In this document: positions 11,101 to 19,300 of the stretch, piece by piece
Layout of the letters: each line of letters begins with the position of its first letter
Numbering within the stretch: position 1 is the first letter of the stretch
IMG/VR virus record: IMGVR_UViG_3300028394_002084
Span: 1-52,497 of that record
From: a virus
DNA: 52,497 nt
Reading direction: 5' to 3' (one strand)
Program-made: the position numbers and the translations under genes
Notes under the pieces: generated by a model
The model's input: the letters and a program-made list of their open reading frames with translations, nothing else
Told to the model about the DNA's origin: nothing
Databases searched by the model: none

Positions 11101-14100
11101 TAACAGCTACAATGGTTGGTACTGGTACTATTACAAGTAATAATAAACCAATTGCGGCATTAACAATCAATCATTCAGGCACTACTACATTAGCAGATGC
11201 ATTATCTACTGGTATAACTGCTACTACTACACTAACCATAGGAACATTAAACTTAAATGGATTTGATTTAACAACTGGTATATTCAGTTCATCTAACACA
11301 TCTACTCGTTCAATTATTTTTGGTAGTAATAATATTATACTATCAACTACTACGGCTGCACAAATTGTGTTAGCAATGGCCACTGCTACTGGATTTACAT
11401 GGGACAATACAAGCATTGGCGGGTTTACTAGTACAATGTCAACTACAAGAACATTTCAATTTGGTCAAACTGCCGGCGGCTCTGCAACCAATGCCCCTAA
11501 CTTAACATTAATCAGTGGTTCGTCAATTGCTACGCTTACAACAGGTAGTTGGTTTGATAATCTTAGTTTTGGTGGTTCTGGTGGTACTGAGTTTACTTTA
11601 GGTACAACTGCATTGTCAATTAATGGAAGTTTAACACTATCAAATGCAGCACTTGCTATATTTACTGGTTTAACACCAACAATGGTTGGTACTGGTACTA
11701 TTACTAGTTACGGTAAAACTATAGCCGCATTAACAATTAATAGCACCTCAGGTACTACTACATTAGGTGGTGCATTGTCATTTGCACTTGCTACAGCAAC
11801 AACTACACTAACATCAGGTACATTAAACTTGGGTGGATTTGATTTAACAACCGGTATATTCAGTTCAACTAATACGAATACTCGTTCAATAGTTTTTGGT
11901 ACTAATAATATTATATTAGCACATACAACTGCGGCAACAACAGTATTGTCAATGGCAACTGCTACTGGATTTACGTGGGACAATACAAGCACCGGAGGAT
12001 TTACTGCGGCAGCAGATATCACTAGGACATTTACATTTGGTACTACTGGCGGATCAACCACCAATGCACCAAATTTATCAATAACTGGTAGTGGCACAGC
12101 AATAGCAACAATCACAACAGCTAGTTGGTTTAACAATCTTAATTTTAATAGTACTGCATTTACTGTTCCAGCAACCGCATTATCAATTGCCGGCGGTCTA
12201 ACATTATCAAGTGCAGCCCTTGCTGTATATACTGGTTTGTCAATTACTATGGTTGATACTGGTACTTTTACTACTAATGGTAAAACCATAGCGGCATTCA
12301 CTGTTAATAATGGCGCAGGCACCACTACAATGTTAGGTGCAATAGGTTGTACAACATTTACTATGACCGCCGGCACTATTGATTTTGCTTTCTATGCAAT
12401 AACTTGTTCAGGTGCATTTACATATACATCCGGTACTATATTAAACTTCCCAGGAAGTTTAAGCACTACTACATTAACAATTAACGGAACACTGACCATG
12501 ACCGCTGGTATGACTATTACTGCAACAGTCAGTGTAGTATTGCAATCAGGTGCATTTAACTATAACGGCGGAACATTAACTACTCCTGTTTTCACTCAAA
12601 CAACAGGTGCAGTAACATTGGGTCAACCATTAACAATTACTGGTGCATACACACTAACAGCCGGTACATTAGACTTAGGTAATAATAACTTAACAGTTGG
12701 TACATTTGTCTCATCTACTGCTAATACTCGTTCAATATCATTTGGTACAGCAAGTATTACATTAAACACCAGTGTAGCAGCTTCTACTGTATTAAGTATG
12801 GCAACTGTTACTGGATTTACTTATACAGGTACTGGTAATTTTATTAGTGATGCAGCGGTAACAAGAACATTTACATTTGGTACTACCGGTGGTTCTATAA
12901 CTAATAGTCCTAATTTAGCAATAAATGGTAGTGGTACAGCAATAGCAACAATTACAACAGGTAGTTGGTTTAACACATTGAGTTTTGATACTACTGCATT
13001 TGTATTACCGGCTACATCATTGAATCTAGAATCATTAACATTATCCCCCGGTGGTACATTCACTGGATTGACAATTACTATGCTAGATACTGGTACAATT
13101 ACTGGAAATAGTCGTACAATTGTTTCTATGACTATCAATCATTCAGGTACTACTACTATTGCTGGTACACTTTTAACTTGCACCGGCAGTATTACCCTTA
13201 CAGCGGGCACTTTAACTTTAACCGCTAATCTTAATTTACTAACAACCAATGGGCAATTTGTCTCAACTAACACTAATACTCGTTCAATTAATTTTGGAGC
13301 ATTTAACATTGACCTTCAATGTACTACATCCGCAACTGTAGTATTGAATATGGCAGACGCCACTGGATTTACATATTCAGGCACCGGTGGTTTCACAAGC
13401 CCTTCTACTAGTACTAGAACATTTACCTTTGGTACTACTTCGGGTTCAATTACCAATAGCCCTAATTTAACATTAACTGGTGTTGGTACATCAGTGTCAA
13501 CATTTACAACTGGTAGTTGGTTTAACACATTAAGTTTTGGTAGTACTGTGTTTACCTTAGCCGCAACAAGTTTAAACTTAAATGGATTGACATTAAGTAC
13601 TGGTGCCGGTGTATATACCAACTTGACAGCCAATATGCGTGGAACTGGTACTATTACTCCGAACACCAATACTACATTAGGTCCGTTAGTTATTAATAAT
13701 GGTGCCGGCACTACCACATTAGCGGCAGCATTAAGTTGTACCACCTTCACTATGACGGCCGGCGCAATTGATTTTGCTACGTTCAACTTAACATGTTCAG
13801 GTACAGCAACATATACATCAGGTACATTAAGTAATATTGGTACTATAAGTTGTACAACATTTACTGTTAATATTGGAACATTTACATTAACTCAAGGTAC
13901 TATCACACCAAGTGTTAGTTTTGTAGTATCTGGTAGTGGTACATTTAACTACAATGGTGGTACATTAAGTGCAGTACCTACATTTACCCAAAGCCAAGGT
14001 AATGTGACCCTTGGCAAAGCATACGCTCTTACTGCGACAGGTACATATTCATTTAGTGGTGCTGGTACACTAGATTTAGCTGGATTTACCTTAACCACTG

Positions 14101-16298
14101 GTATATTCAGTTGCAACCACGGATCAATTCGTTCAATTAGTTTTGGTACAGGTAACATTGTATTAGCACATACAACTGCGGCACAAACAGTGTTGGATAT
14201 GGCAAATGCCAGTAACTTTACTTGGACAGGCACTGGCGGTTTTACTACTACAATGTCAGTGACACGAACATTCACTTTTGGTACTACGGGTGGTTCCTCA
14301 ACTAATGCACCAAACTTAACATTGAGTAGTGGCGCATCAGTAGCAACAATTACTAATGGTAGTTATTTTAACACACTTAGTTTTGGTACTACTGCGTTTA
14401 CAATAGGTACAATAACATTAAACTTAAATGGACTGACTTTATCTGCCACCGGCACATATACAACATTAACAGCTAACATGATTGGTACTGGTACTATTAC
14501 AGGTAATACCAACACCACATTAGTTACCTTAACAATCAATAGTACATCCGGCACTACTACGTTAGGTGACGCATTTAGTTTAGCCGCAACTGGAGTAACA
14601 ACGTTAACAAGTGGCACATTGGCATTAGCTACTTTTACTTTAACAACTGGTGTATTCAGTTCAAGTAATGCCAATACTCGTTCAATTAGTTTTGGTACAG
14701 GTAATATTGCATTAACTCACACTACTGCATCTACTACAGTATTGTCAATGGCCACTGCCACTGGATTTACTTATACAACTACTACTGGTGGATTTACCAG
14801 TATAATGTCATTGGCAAGAATATTTGTATTTGGTACTACCGGTGGCTCATCAACTAATGCACCAAATTTAACACTCAGTAGCGGTTCATCAATAGCAACA
14901 ATTACTACAGGTAGTTGGTTTAATAAATTAGATTTTGGAACTACAGCATTCAATCCAGGAACCACTGCGTTAAACTTAAATGCATTAACACTATCAAGTG
15001 GTGGTACATTTACAACATTGACACCAACAATGGTTGGTACTGGTAGCATCACAAGTAATGGCAAAACTATATCCGCATTAACAATCAACAGCACATCAGG
15101 TACTACTACATTGGCTGATGCGTTGTCATTGGCACTTGCCACAGCAACAACTACTTTAACGAGTGGAACACTGGCACTTGGTGGATTTACATTAACTACT
15201 GGTATATTCAGTTCAACTAACGCAAACACTCGCTCAATAAGTTTTGGTACAGGTAATATTGTGTTGGCTCATACTACAGCCGCACAAACTGTATTGTCAA
15301 TGGCAACTGCTACTGGATTTACTTATACAGGTACAGGTGGATTTACCGCAGATGCGTCAGTAACCAGAACATATACATTTGGTACTACTGGTGGTTTAGC
15401 AACTAACAGTCCAAATTTATCAATAACTGGTAGTGGTACTCAAATTGCAACACTTACAACCGGTAGTTGGTTTAACACACTGAGTTTTGGTAGTACTGTG
15501 TTTACCTTAGCTACAACAAGTTTAAACTTGAACGGATTAACATTATCAACTGGTGCAGGTGTATATACCAACTTGGTACCAACAATGGTTGGGACTGGTT
15601 CAATCAATACAAATGGTAAAAGTTTATCTACATTAACTATCAATCATTCAGGTACTACTACACTATCAAGTGACGTAACCACAAGTACAAGCACAACATT
15701 GACCAGCGGTACATTGGCATTGGCAGGATTTACACTGACCCCAACACAATTTATTTCAGGCACGGCAGCTACTAGAGCAATTTCTGGCGCAGGAACTGGG
15801 GTAATTTCATTGGCTAACGATTGGACTGTATCAGACGGTACAGGATTTACTGGTTCTGATTATACCATTAACATGACAAAAGCAACAGCTAAGACCTTTG
15901 CAGGAGCCGGGGGATCGTATGGTACTCTTGTTCAAGCAGGAGCTGGTGCATTGACTATCAGTGGATCAAATACATTAGCCGATATACAAGCAACTACTAG
16001 ACCTTCAACAATTACTTTTACCGCAGGAACAACACAAACAGTAAGTCTATTTACCCTTGCTGGAACTGTTGGTAACTTAGTAACAATTAACAGCGTCACA
16101 CCAGGATCACGATTCACGTTATCTAAAGCTAGCGGTACTGTAACAGCAAGTTATTTAAGTATTAAAGATAGTGCTGCTGTTGGCGGTGCAGTTTGGAATG
16201 CATATAATGGAACTAACACCGACAGCGGAAACAACATAGGTTGGTTATTTATAGCACCATCTATCTCTGGAAACGGAAACTTTATGGCCTTCTTCTAA
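5121..16298 (+). CDS. Giant Thr-rich repeat virion protein, 3725 aa
   Basis: An 11.2-kb uninterrupted frame. The N-terminus (RYWVGGTGTWTTTTTNWS, then AADSVFFDQAA) matches a module common at the start of large phage and bacterial beta-rich surface proteins. The body consists of repeats of about 190-210 residues. I count sixteen copies of the landmark TRSISFGTGNI-L, each usually followed by VLSMATATGFTYTGTGGF, then FTFGTTGGSTTNAPNL, SWFNTLSF, LNLNGLTLS and MVGTGTIT. A seventeenth copy (TRAISGAGTGVISL) is diverged. The last 170 residues form a different cap (SDYTINMTKATAKTF to NNIGWLFIAPSISG). The predicted fold is beta-strand repeats, and Thr, Ser, Gly and Asn dominate. It is probably an extended fibre or adhesin on the virion; no enzymatic domain is visible. 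Confidence 0.8.
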   Translation: MANRYWVGGTGTWTTTTTNWSASSGGASGASAPTAADSVFFDQAATYTVTMTGALTCLDITVSAGTVTFTSTGTLAVSGSMSLLAGTLWSATGTITFNATTSKTITTNAVTINSPITFAGVGGTWTLGSNLTLGLTLTTTLTNGTISLSTFTLATGIFSSAGTAARSISFGTGNIDLTHTTAGTIVLAMATATLFTVSGTGGFTSAMSVTRTFQFGSTAGGSATNSPNLSLTSGASIPTLSAASWFNTLNFNGSTCTPASTTLNLNGLTLALGGTYTNLTPTMVGTGTITSNGNTTLTNLTINSTSGTTTLGADFALTATSTTTLTSGTLALGTFTLSTGIFSSNNSTTRSISFGTGTINLTHTTATTTVLNMPTVTGFTYTGTGGFTTAATVARAVFFGNTAGGTSANAPNMTVTGTGTSVISFATGSWFNTLSFTSTVFNPGTTALNLNGLTLSPSGTFTSLTPTMVGTGTITSSGNTTLASLTIASTSGTTTLGDTFTLTATSTTTLTSGTLALANFTLSTGIFSSAGLLTRAISFGTGNIALTHTTAGTTVLSMATVTGFTYTATTGGFTSAMSVARTFTFGTTAGSTTNAPNLSLPSGASIPTLTTGSWFNTLNFNGSTCTPAVTALNLNGLTLASGGNYASLTPTMVGTGTITSNTNTTLASLNIASTSGTTTLGDTFTLTATSTTTLTSGTLALGTFTLSTGIFSSSSAVTRAISFGTGNIALTHTTAATVVLNMATVTGFTYTGTGGFTSAMGNTRTFTFGTTGGSTTNSVNLTLSGASVATLTTASYFNKLDFTTSTFNPGTTTLNLNGLTLSNGVGAVYTTMTVNMVGTGTITPNTNTTLGPLIINNGAGTTTLAAALSCTTFTMTAGTINFATFNLTCSSTAAYTSGTLSNIGTITCTTFTVNGTFTLSSGTITPSVSFVLTSGAFNYNGGTLSAVPTFTHTAGTVTLGQAYALTATGTYTLTAGTLNLNGYDLTTGIFSSTGTGVRSITFGTNTIILNHSTAAQTVLSMAIVTNFTYTGTGGFVTDTTSVTRTVTFGTTGGSATNAPLLTLTGSGTNVITFTTGSWFKNLSFGTTAFNPGTTALSIVGDLTLSSGGTFTGLTATMVTTGTITNNTKTIAALTINSTSGTTTLSAALTVSGTTTLTSGTLNLANFTITTAIFSSSNTNTRSITFGTGTIILSNNTATTILSMAIATNFTCDNTSAGGFVVASLNSGLLETVVFGTTGGSTTNAPNLTVGNSNTTLFLNITDSSWFNTLTSTYTNAYINYSTGATTQVLGTYVSTLALSNQRDNYTGFLPNFTRTQTYTTTTSQVLAGIGFNCPGGTLTIVDPVRNFNAFTINTYAGTVVTTLALVAGTIDVSDAANAYDGISDSMGFGRIVSSNQNTRSMAFGSNIMQLANASSPYVYATSISMADTTNFTSTGTGGFWLYPYTGTAITIGTTAGGSVTSTFNLYVGNFGAPGALTITTGSWFKTLSFIAPYGFSSFSGTITSTSINCSSLALSTYVSFSNLSATMRDTGTITSTSPGTTTMGNLTINNGAGTTTLATALSCTTFTQTDGTIDFATFNLTCSSTATYTTGTLSNIGTISCTTWTISAASTFTLTQGTITPSVSFVLTSGAFNYNGGTLSAVPTFTHTAGTVTLGQALSLAATGTYTLTAGTLNLNGFDLTTGIFSSSNTNTRSITFGTNNIVLAHTTAATVVLSMAIATGFTYTGTGGFTSDMSVTRTFTFGTTSGSTTNAPNLSLISGASTSTFTDGSWFKALDFTGSTCTVAVTASLLGINVDTLTLATGGTYTSLIPVFTRSQTWTPQYSKQLGGIGFNVVGGTFTLGGAQTYTATSVTILTAGTMDLGGFDFTTGSFLSSNTNTRSINFGTNNIILATTTAATTVLSMAVVTGFTYTGTGGFQTDATSVTRTVTFGTTGGSSTNAPSLSITGSGTNVITLTTGSWFNTLSFGTTAFTVPATSLSVNSLTLSSSGTFTGLTATMVGTGTITSNNKPIAALTINHSGTTTLADALSTGITATTTLTIGTLNLNGFDLTTGIFSSSNTSTRSIIFGSNNIILSTTTAAQIVLAMATATGFTWDNTSIGGFTSTMSTTRTFQFGQTAGGSATNAPNLTLISGSSIATLTTGSWFDNLSFGGSGGTEFTLGTTALSINGSLTLSNAALAIFTGLTPTMVGTGTITSYGKTIAALTINSTSGTTTLGGALSFALATATTTLTSGTLNLGGFDLTTGIFSSTNTNTRSIVFGTNNIILAHTTAATTVLSMATATGFTWDNTSTGGFTAAADITRTFTFGTTGGSTTNAPNLSITGSGTAIATITTASWFNNLNFNSTAFTVPATALSIAGGLTLSSAALAVYTGLSITMVDTGTFTTNGKTIAAFTVNNGAGTTTMLGAIGCTTFTMTAGTIDFAFYAITCSGAFTYTSGTILNFPGSLSTTTLTINGTLTMTAGMTITATVSVVLQSGAFNYNGGTLTTPVFTQTTGAVTLGQPLTITGAYTLTAGTLDLGNNNLTVGTFVSSTANTRSISFGTASITLNTSVAASTVLSMATVTGFTYTGTGNFISDAAVTRTFTFGTTGGSITNSPNLAINGSGTAIATITTGSWFNTLSFDTTAFVLPATSLNLESLTLSPGGTFTGLTITMLDTGTITGNSRTIVSMTINHSGTTTIAGTLLTCTGSITLTAGTLTLTANLNLLTTNGQFVSTNTNTRSINFGAFNIDLQCTTSATVVLNMADATGFTYSGTGGFTSPSTSTRTFTFGTTSGSITNSPNLTLTGVGTSVSTFTTGSWFNTLSFGSTVFTLAATSLNLNGLTLSTGAGVYTNLTANMRGTGTITPNTNTTLGPLVINNGAGTTTLAAALSCTTFTMTAGAIDFATFNLTCSGTATYTSGTLSNIGTISCTTFTVNIGTFTLTQGTITPSVSFVVSGSGTFNYNGGTLSAVPTFTQSQGNVTLGKAYALTATGTYSFSGAGTLDLAGFTLTTGIFSCNHGSIRSISFGTGNIVLAHTTAAQTVLDMANASNFTWTGTGGFTTTMSVTRTFTFGTTGGSSTNAPNLTLSSGASVATITNGSYFNTLSFGTTAFTIGTITLNLNGLTLSATGTYTTLTANMIGTGTITGNTNTTLVTLTINSTSGTTTLGDAFSLAATGVTTLTSGTLALATFTLTTGVFSSSNANTRSISFGTGNIALTHTTASTTVLSMATATGFTYTTTTGGFTSIMSLARIFVFGTTGGSSTNAPNLTLSSGSSIATITTGSWFNKLDFGTTAFNPGTTALNLNALTLSSGGTFTTLTPTMVGTGSITSNGKTISALTINSTSGTTTLADALSLALATATTTLTSGTLALGGFTLTTGIFSSTNANTRSISFGTGNIVLAHTTAAQTVLSMATATGFTYTGTGGFTADASVTRTYTFGTTGGLATNSPNLSITGSGTQIATLTTGSWFNTLSFGSTVFTLATTSLNLNGLTLSTGAGVYTNLVPTMVGTGSINTNGKSLSTLTINHSGTTTLSSDVTTSTSTTLTSGTLALAGFTLTPTQFISGTAATRAISGAGTGVISLANDWTVSDGTGFTGSDYTINMTKATAKTFAGAGGSYGTLVQAGAGALTISGSNTLADIQATTRPSTITFTAGTTQTVSLFTLAGTVGNLVTINSVTPGSRFTLSKASGTVTASYLSIKDSAAVGGAVWNAYNGTNTDSGNNIGWLFIAPSISGNGNFMAFF
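5560..15790 (+). repeat. Long tandem coding repeats (~0.6 kb unit) of the giant protein
   Basis: Sixteen recognisable units and one degenerate unit encode the repeated beta-rich module. Strings such as ggtagttggtttaacacatt and atggttggtactggtactat recur many times, so both DNA and protein are repetitive. Unequal exchange could change the length of the protein between isolates. Confidence 0.8.
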
Positions 16299-16328
16299 AT
16301 ATCGTAAGTACAGTACGATTGAAAAAAT

Positions 16329-16336
16329 GATAAATA
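16329..16336 (+). promoter_or_regulatory. Late-type promoter motif GATAAATA
   Basis: GATAAATA lies about 42 bases before the ATG at 16378. It resembles the T4-type late promoter box TATAAATA and leaves room for a leader with a GAGGT ribosome site just before the ATG. No -35 box is needed in that class. Confidence 0.5.
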
Positions 16337-16377
16337 AGAGTAATATCTGGTAGAACGCTACTTATCATGAGGTAAAA

Positions 16378-19300
16378 ATGAGTTTAATTTTAAAACAAGA
16401 ACCCGCAAACACTATATCAACGCCTCCGGCCGGCAAAAGTACACTATTTGTCAATGACAATAGTGTAATGTCTGTTAAAGACCCATCGGGCAATGTAACT
16501 ACTTTTCCAACGGCCCAAGGCGCAAACACACAAGTTTTCTTTAACGATAATGGTGCAATTAACGGGAATACTGCTCTTGTATTTGATAAGAACAATGGAT
16601 TACTAACTGTAGCTAATGTAAGTATTACTGGAACATTAAGTGCTGGTAATATCTCTATATCAACTATCAGTGATGGTAATAGTAGTATAGCAATAGCACC
16701 AAACGCTAATATAACAATGAGCGTTAATGGAAACGCTAATATAATGACAGTGACTGTTTCTGGCGTTAACGTTGCCGGAACGCTTAGTGCCACCGGCAAT
16801 ACTACTTTGGGCAATCTTTCTGTTACAGGAACACTGAATGCAGGTGACATATCAGTTGGTAGTATTGCAAATGGTACAAGTAATATTGATATTGTTGGTG
16901 TAAGTGGTAATGTGACTACCAGTGTTAATGGCACAGCAAATGTTTTAGTAGTTGCATCTACTGGTGTTAACGTTGCCGGAACATTCAGTGCTAGCGGTAA
17001 TGCAAACGTTGGTAACATAGGTGCTACCAATGGTGTGTTTACTAATGTAAGTGGAAATGGATCAAGTTTAAGTTCTATAACCGGTGCAAATGTAACCGGA
17101 ACAGTTGGTCTTGCATCATTTGCAACAACAGCAAATGCAGTAGCAGGCGCTAATGTAAGTGGTGCAGTCAGTTTTGCAACAACAGCTAATAGTGTAGCAG
17201 GCGCCAATGTAACTGGTGAAGTTGGATTAGCAACATATGCTACAACAGCAAATGCAGTAGCAGGCGCTAATGTAAGTGGTGCAGTTGGAATGGCAGCGTA
17301 TGCTACTACTGCTAATAATGTAGCAGGTGCTAACGTAAGTGGACAAGTTGCTTATGCGGCAACAGCAAATAGTGTTGCAGGGGCTAACGTATCAGGTGTT
17401 GTATCCAGTGCTACTACAGCGGGTACAGTCACTACAGCCGCACAACCAAACATTACAAGTACCGGAATATTAGCAAATCTATCGGTGTCGGGTAATGCTA
17501 ATGTTGGTAACTTAGGTGCAACACAAGGTATATTCACTGATGTCTCAGGTAATGGCTCAAGTTTAAGCTCAATAACAGGCGCTAATGTAACAGGTGCAGT
17601 ATCATTCGCATCAACCGCTAATGCAGTAGCAGGTGCTAATGTATCAGGTACGGTGGCTAATGCAACATATGCGACTAGTGCAGGTACTGCAGGTACTGCT
17701 GGTTCTGCAACTACAGCCGGTACAGTCACAACTAACGCACAACCAAACATCACAAGTACTGGCACGTTATCAAGTTTATCAGTGTCAGGTAACATCACAG
17801 CCGGAAATGTCAATGCCGGTAATTTATTAACTGCAAATTATTCAACTTCTGTATTGACTACAGCAGCTCAACCAAACATAACAAGTACCGGCACATTATC
17901 AGGTTTATCAGTAAGTGGTAATGCAAACGTTGGTAACATAGGTGCTAATAATGCAGTATTCACATCAGTAAGTGGTAATGGTTCAAGTTTGAGTTCTATT
18001 ACAGGCGCAAACGTAACAGGTGCAGTTGCATTTGCAACTACAGCCAATAGTGTAGCCGGGGCTAACGTTTTAGGTGCGGTTGCTTTTGCAACGACAGCTA
18101 ATAGTGTAGCCGGGGCTAACGTTTCAGGTACAGTAGCCAATGCAACATATGCAACCAGTGCTGGTACTGCTGGTACAGTTACAACTAACGCACAACCAAA
18201 CATAACAAGCACCGGTACACTTGCAAGTTTATCAGTAAGTGGTAATGCCAACGTAGGTAATATAGGTGCAACATTTGGCGTATTTACTAATGTAAGTGGT
18301 AACGGATCAAGTTTAAGTTCAATCACAGGTGCTAATGTTACCGGTGCCGTATCATTTGCAACGACAGCTAATAGTGTAGCAGGGGCTAATGTAAGTGGTA
18401 CAGTAGCTAATGCAACATATGCAACCAGTGCAGGTACTGCTGGTTCTGCAACTACAGCGGGTACTGTAACAACTAATGCACAACCAAACATCACAAGTAC
18501 TGGCACACTAGCTTCATTAAGTGTAACCGGTACTGCAACAGCAGGTAACTTAGCAACCGCCGGCACACTAAGTGCAGGTGGTAATGCAAACGTTGGTAAC
18601 TTAGGTACAGCAGCCTTAGTCGCAACTGGAACAGGTAGCTTTGGTGGTAATGTTAACTTAAATAGCTTTAATATCACAAGTCTTGCAACACCGGTTAATG
18701 ACACTGATGCGGCAACAAAAGCATATGTAGATACTGTGGCACAAGGTCTTGATACTAAGGCTAGTGTTGTGGCTGCAACTACAGCTAATATTACTTTATC
18801 AGGTGCACAAACTATTGATGGTATATCTATTGTAGCCGGTAATAGAGTATTAGTCAAGAATCAAACAGCGCCGGCAGAAAACGGTCTATATCTATGTGCC
18901 ACCGGTGCTTGGACAAGAACGACAGATATGACAACTTGGGCACAAGTTCCGGGTGCATATGTATTTGTTGAAGGTGGTACTACACAAGCAGATACTGGTT
19001 GGGTATGTACATCAGATGCAGGTGGCACAATTGGTGTAACTGCAATGACTTGGGCACAGTTTTCAGGCGCAGGTAGTTACACGGCAGGAACAGGATTAAC
19101 TTTAACCGGCACAACATTCAGTGTTAATGTTGCACAATCACAAATTACTTCAGTTGGTACATTAACAAGTTTAAGTGTTTCTGGTAATGCAAACATTGGA
19201 AATATTGGTACAGGTGGAGTAATTACAGCTACAGGAACTGCAACAGCAGGGAACTTAGCTACAAGTGGAACATTAAGTGCAGGTGGTAATGCTAACGTTG

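Noticed and set aside
5258-16117. Minus-strand frames opposite the giant gene
   Set aside because: Same artefact: repeat DNA biased against stops on the other strand; no recognisable protein families.
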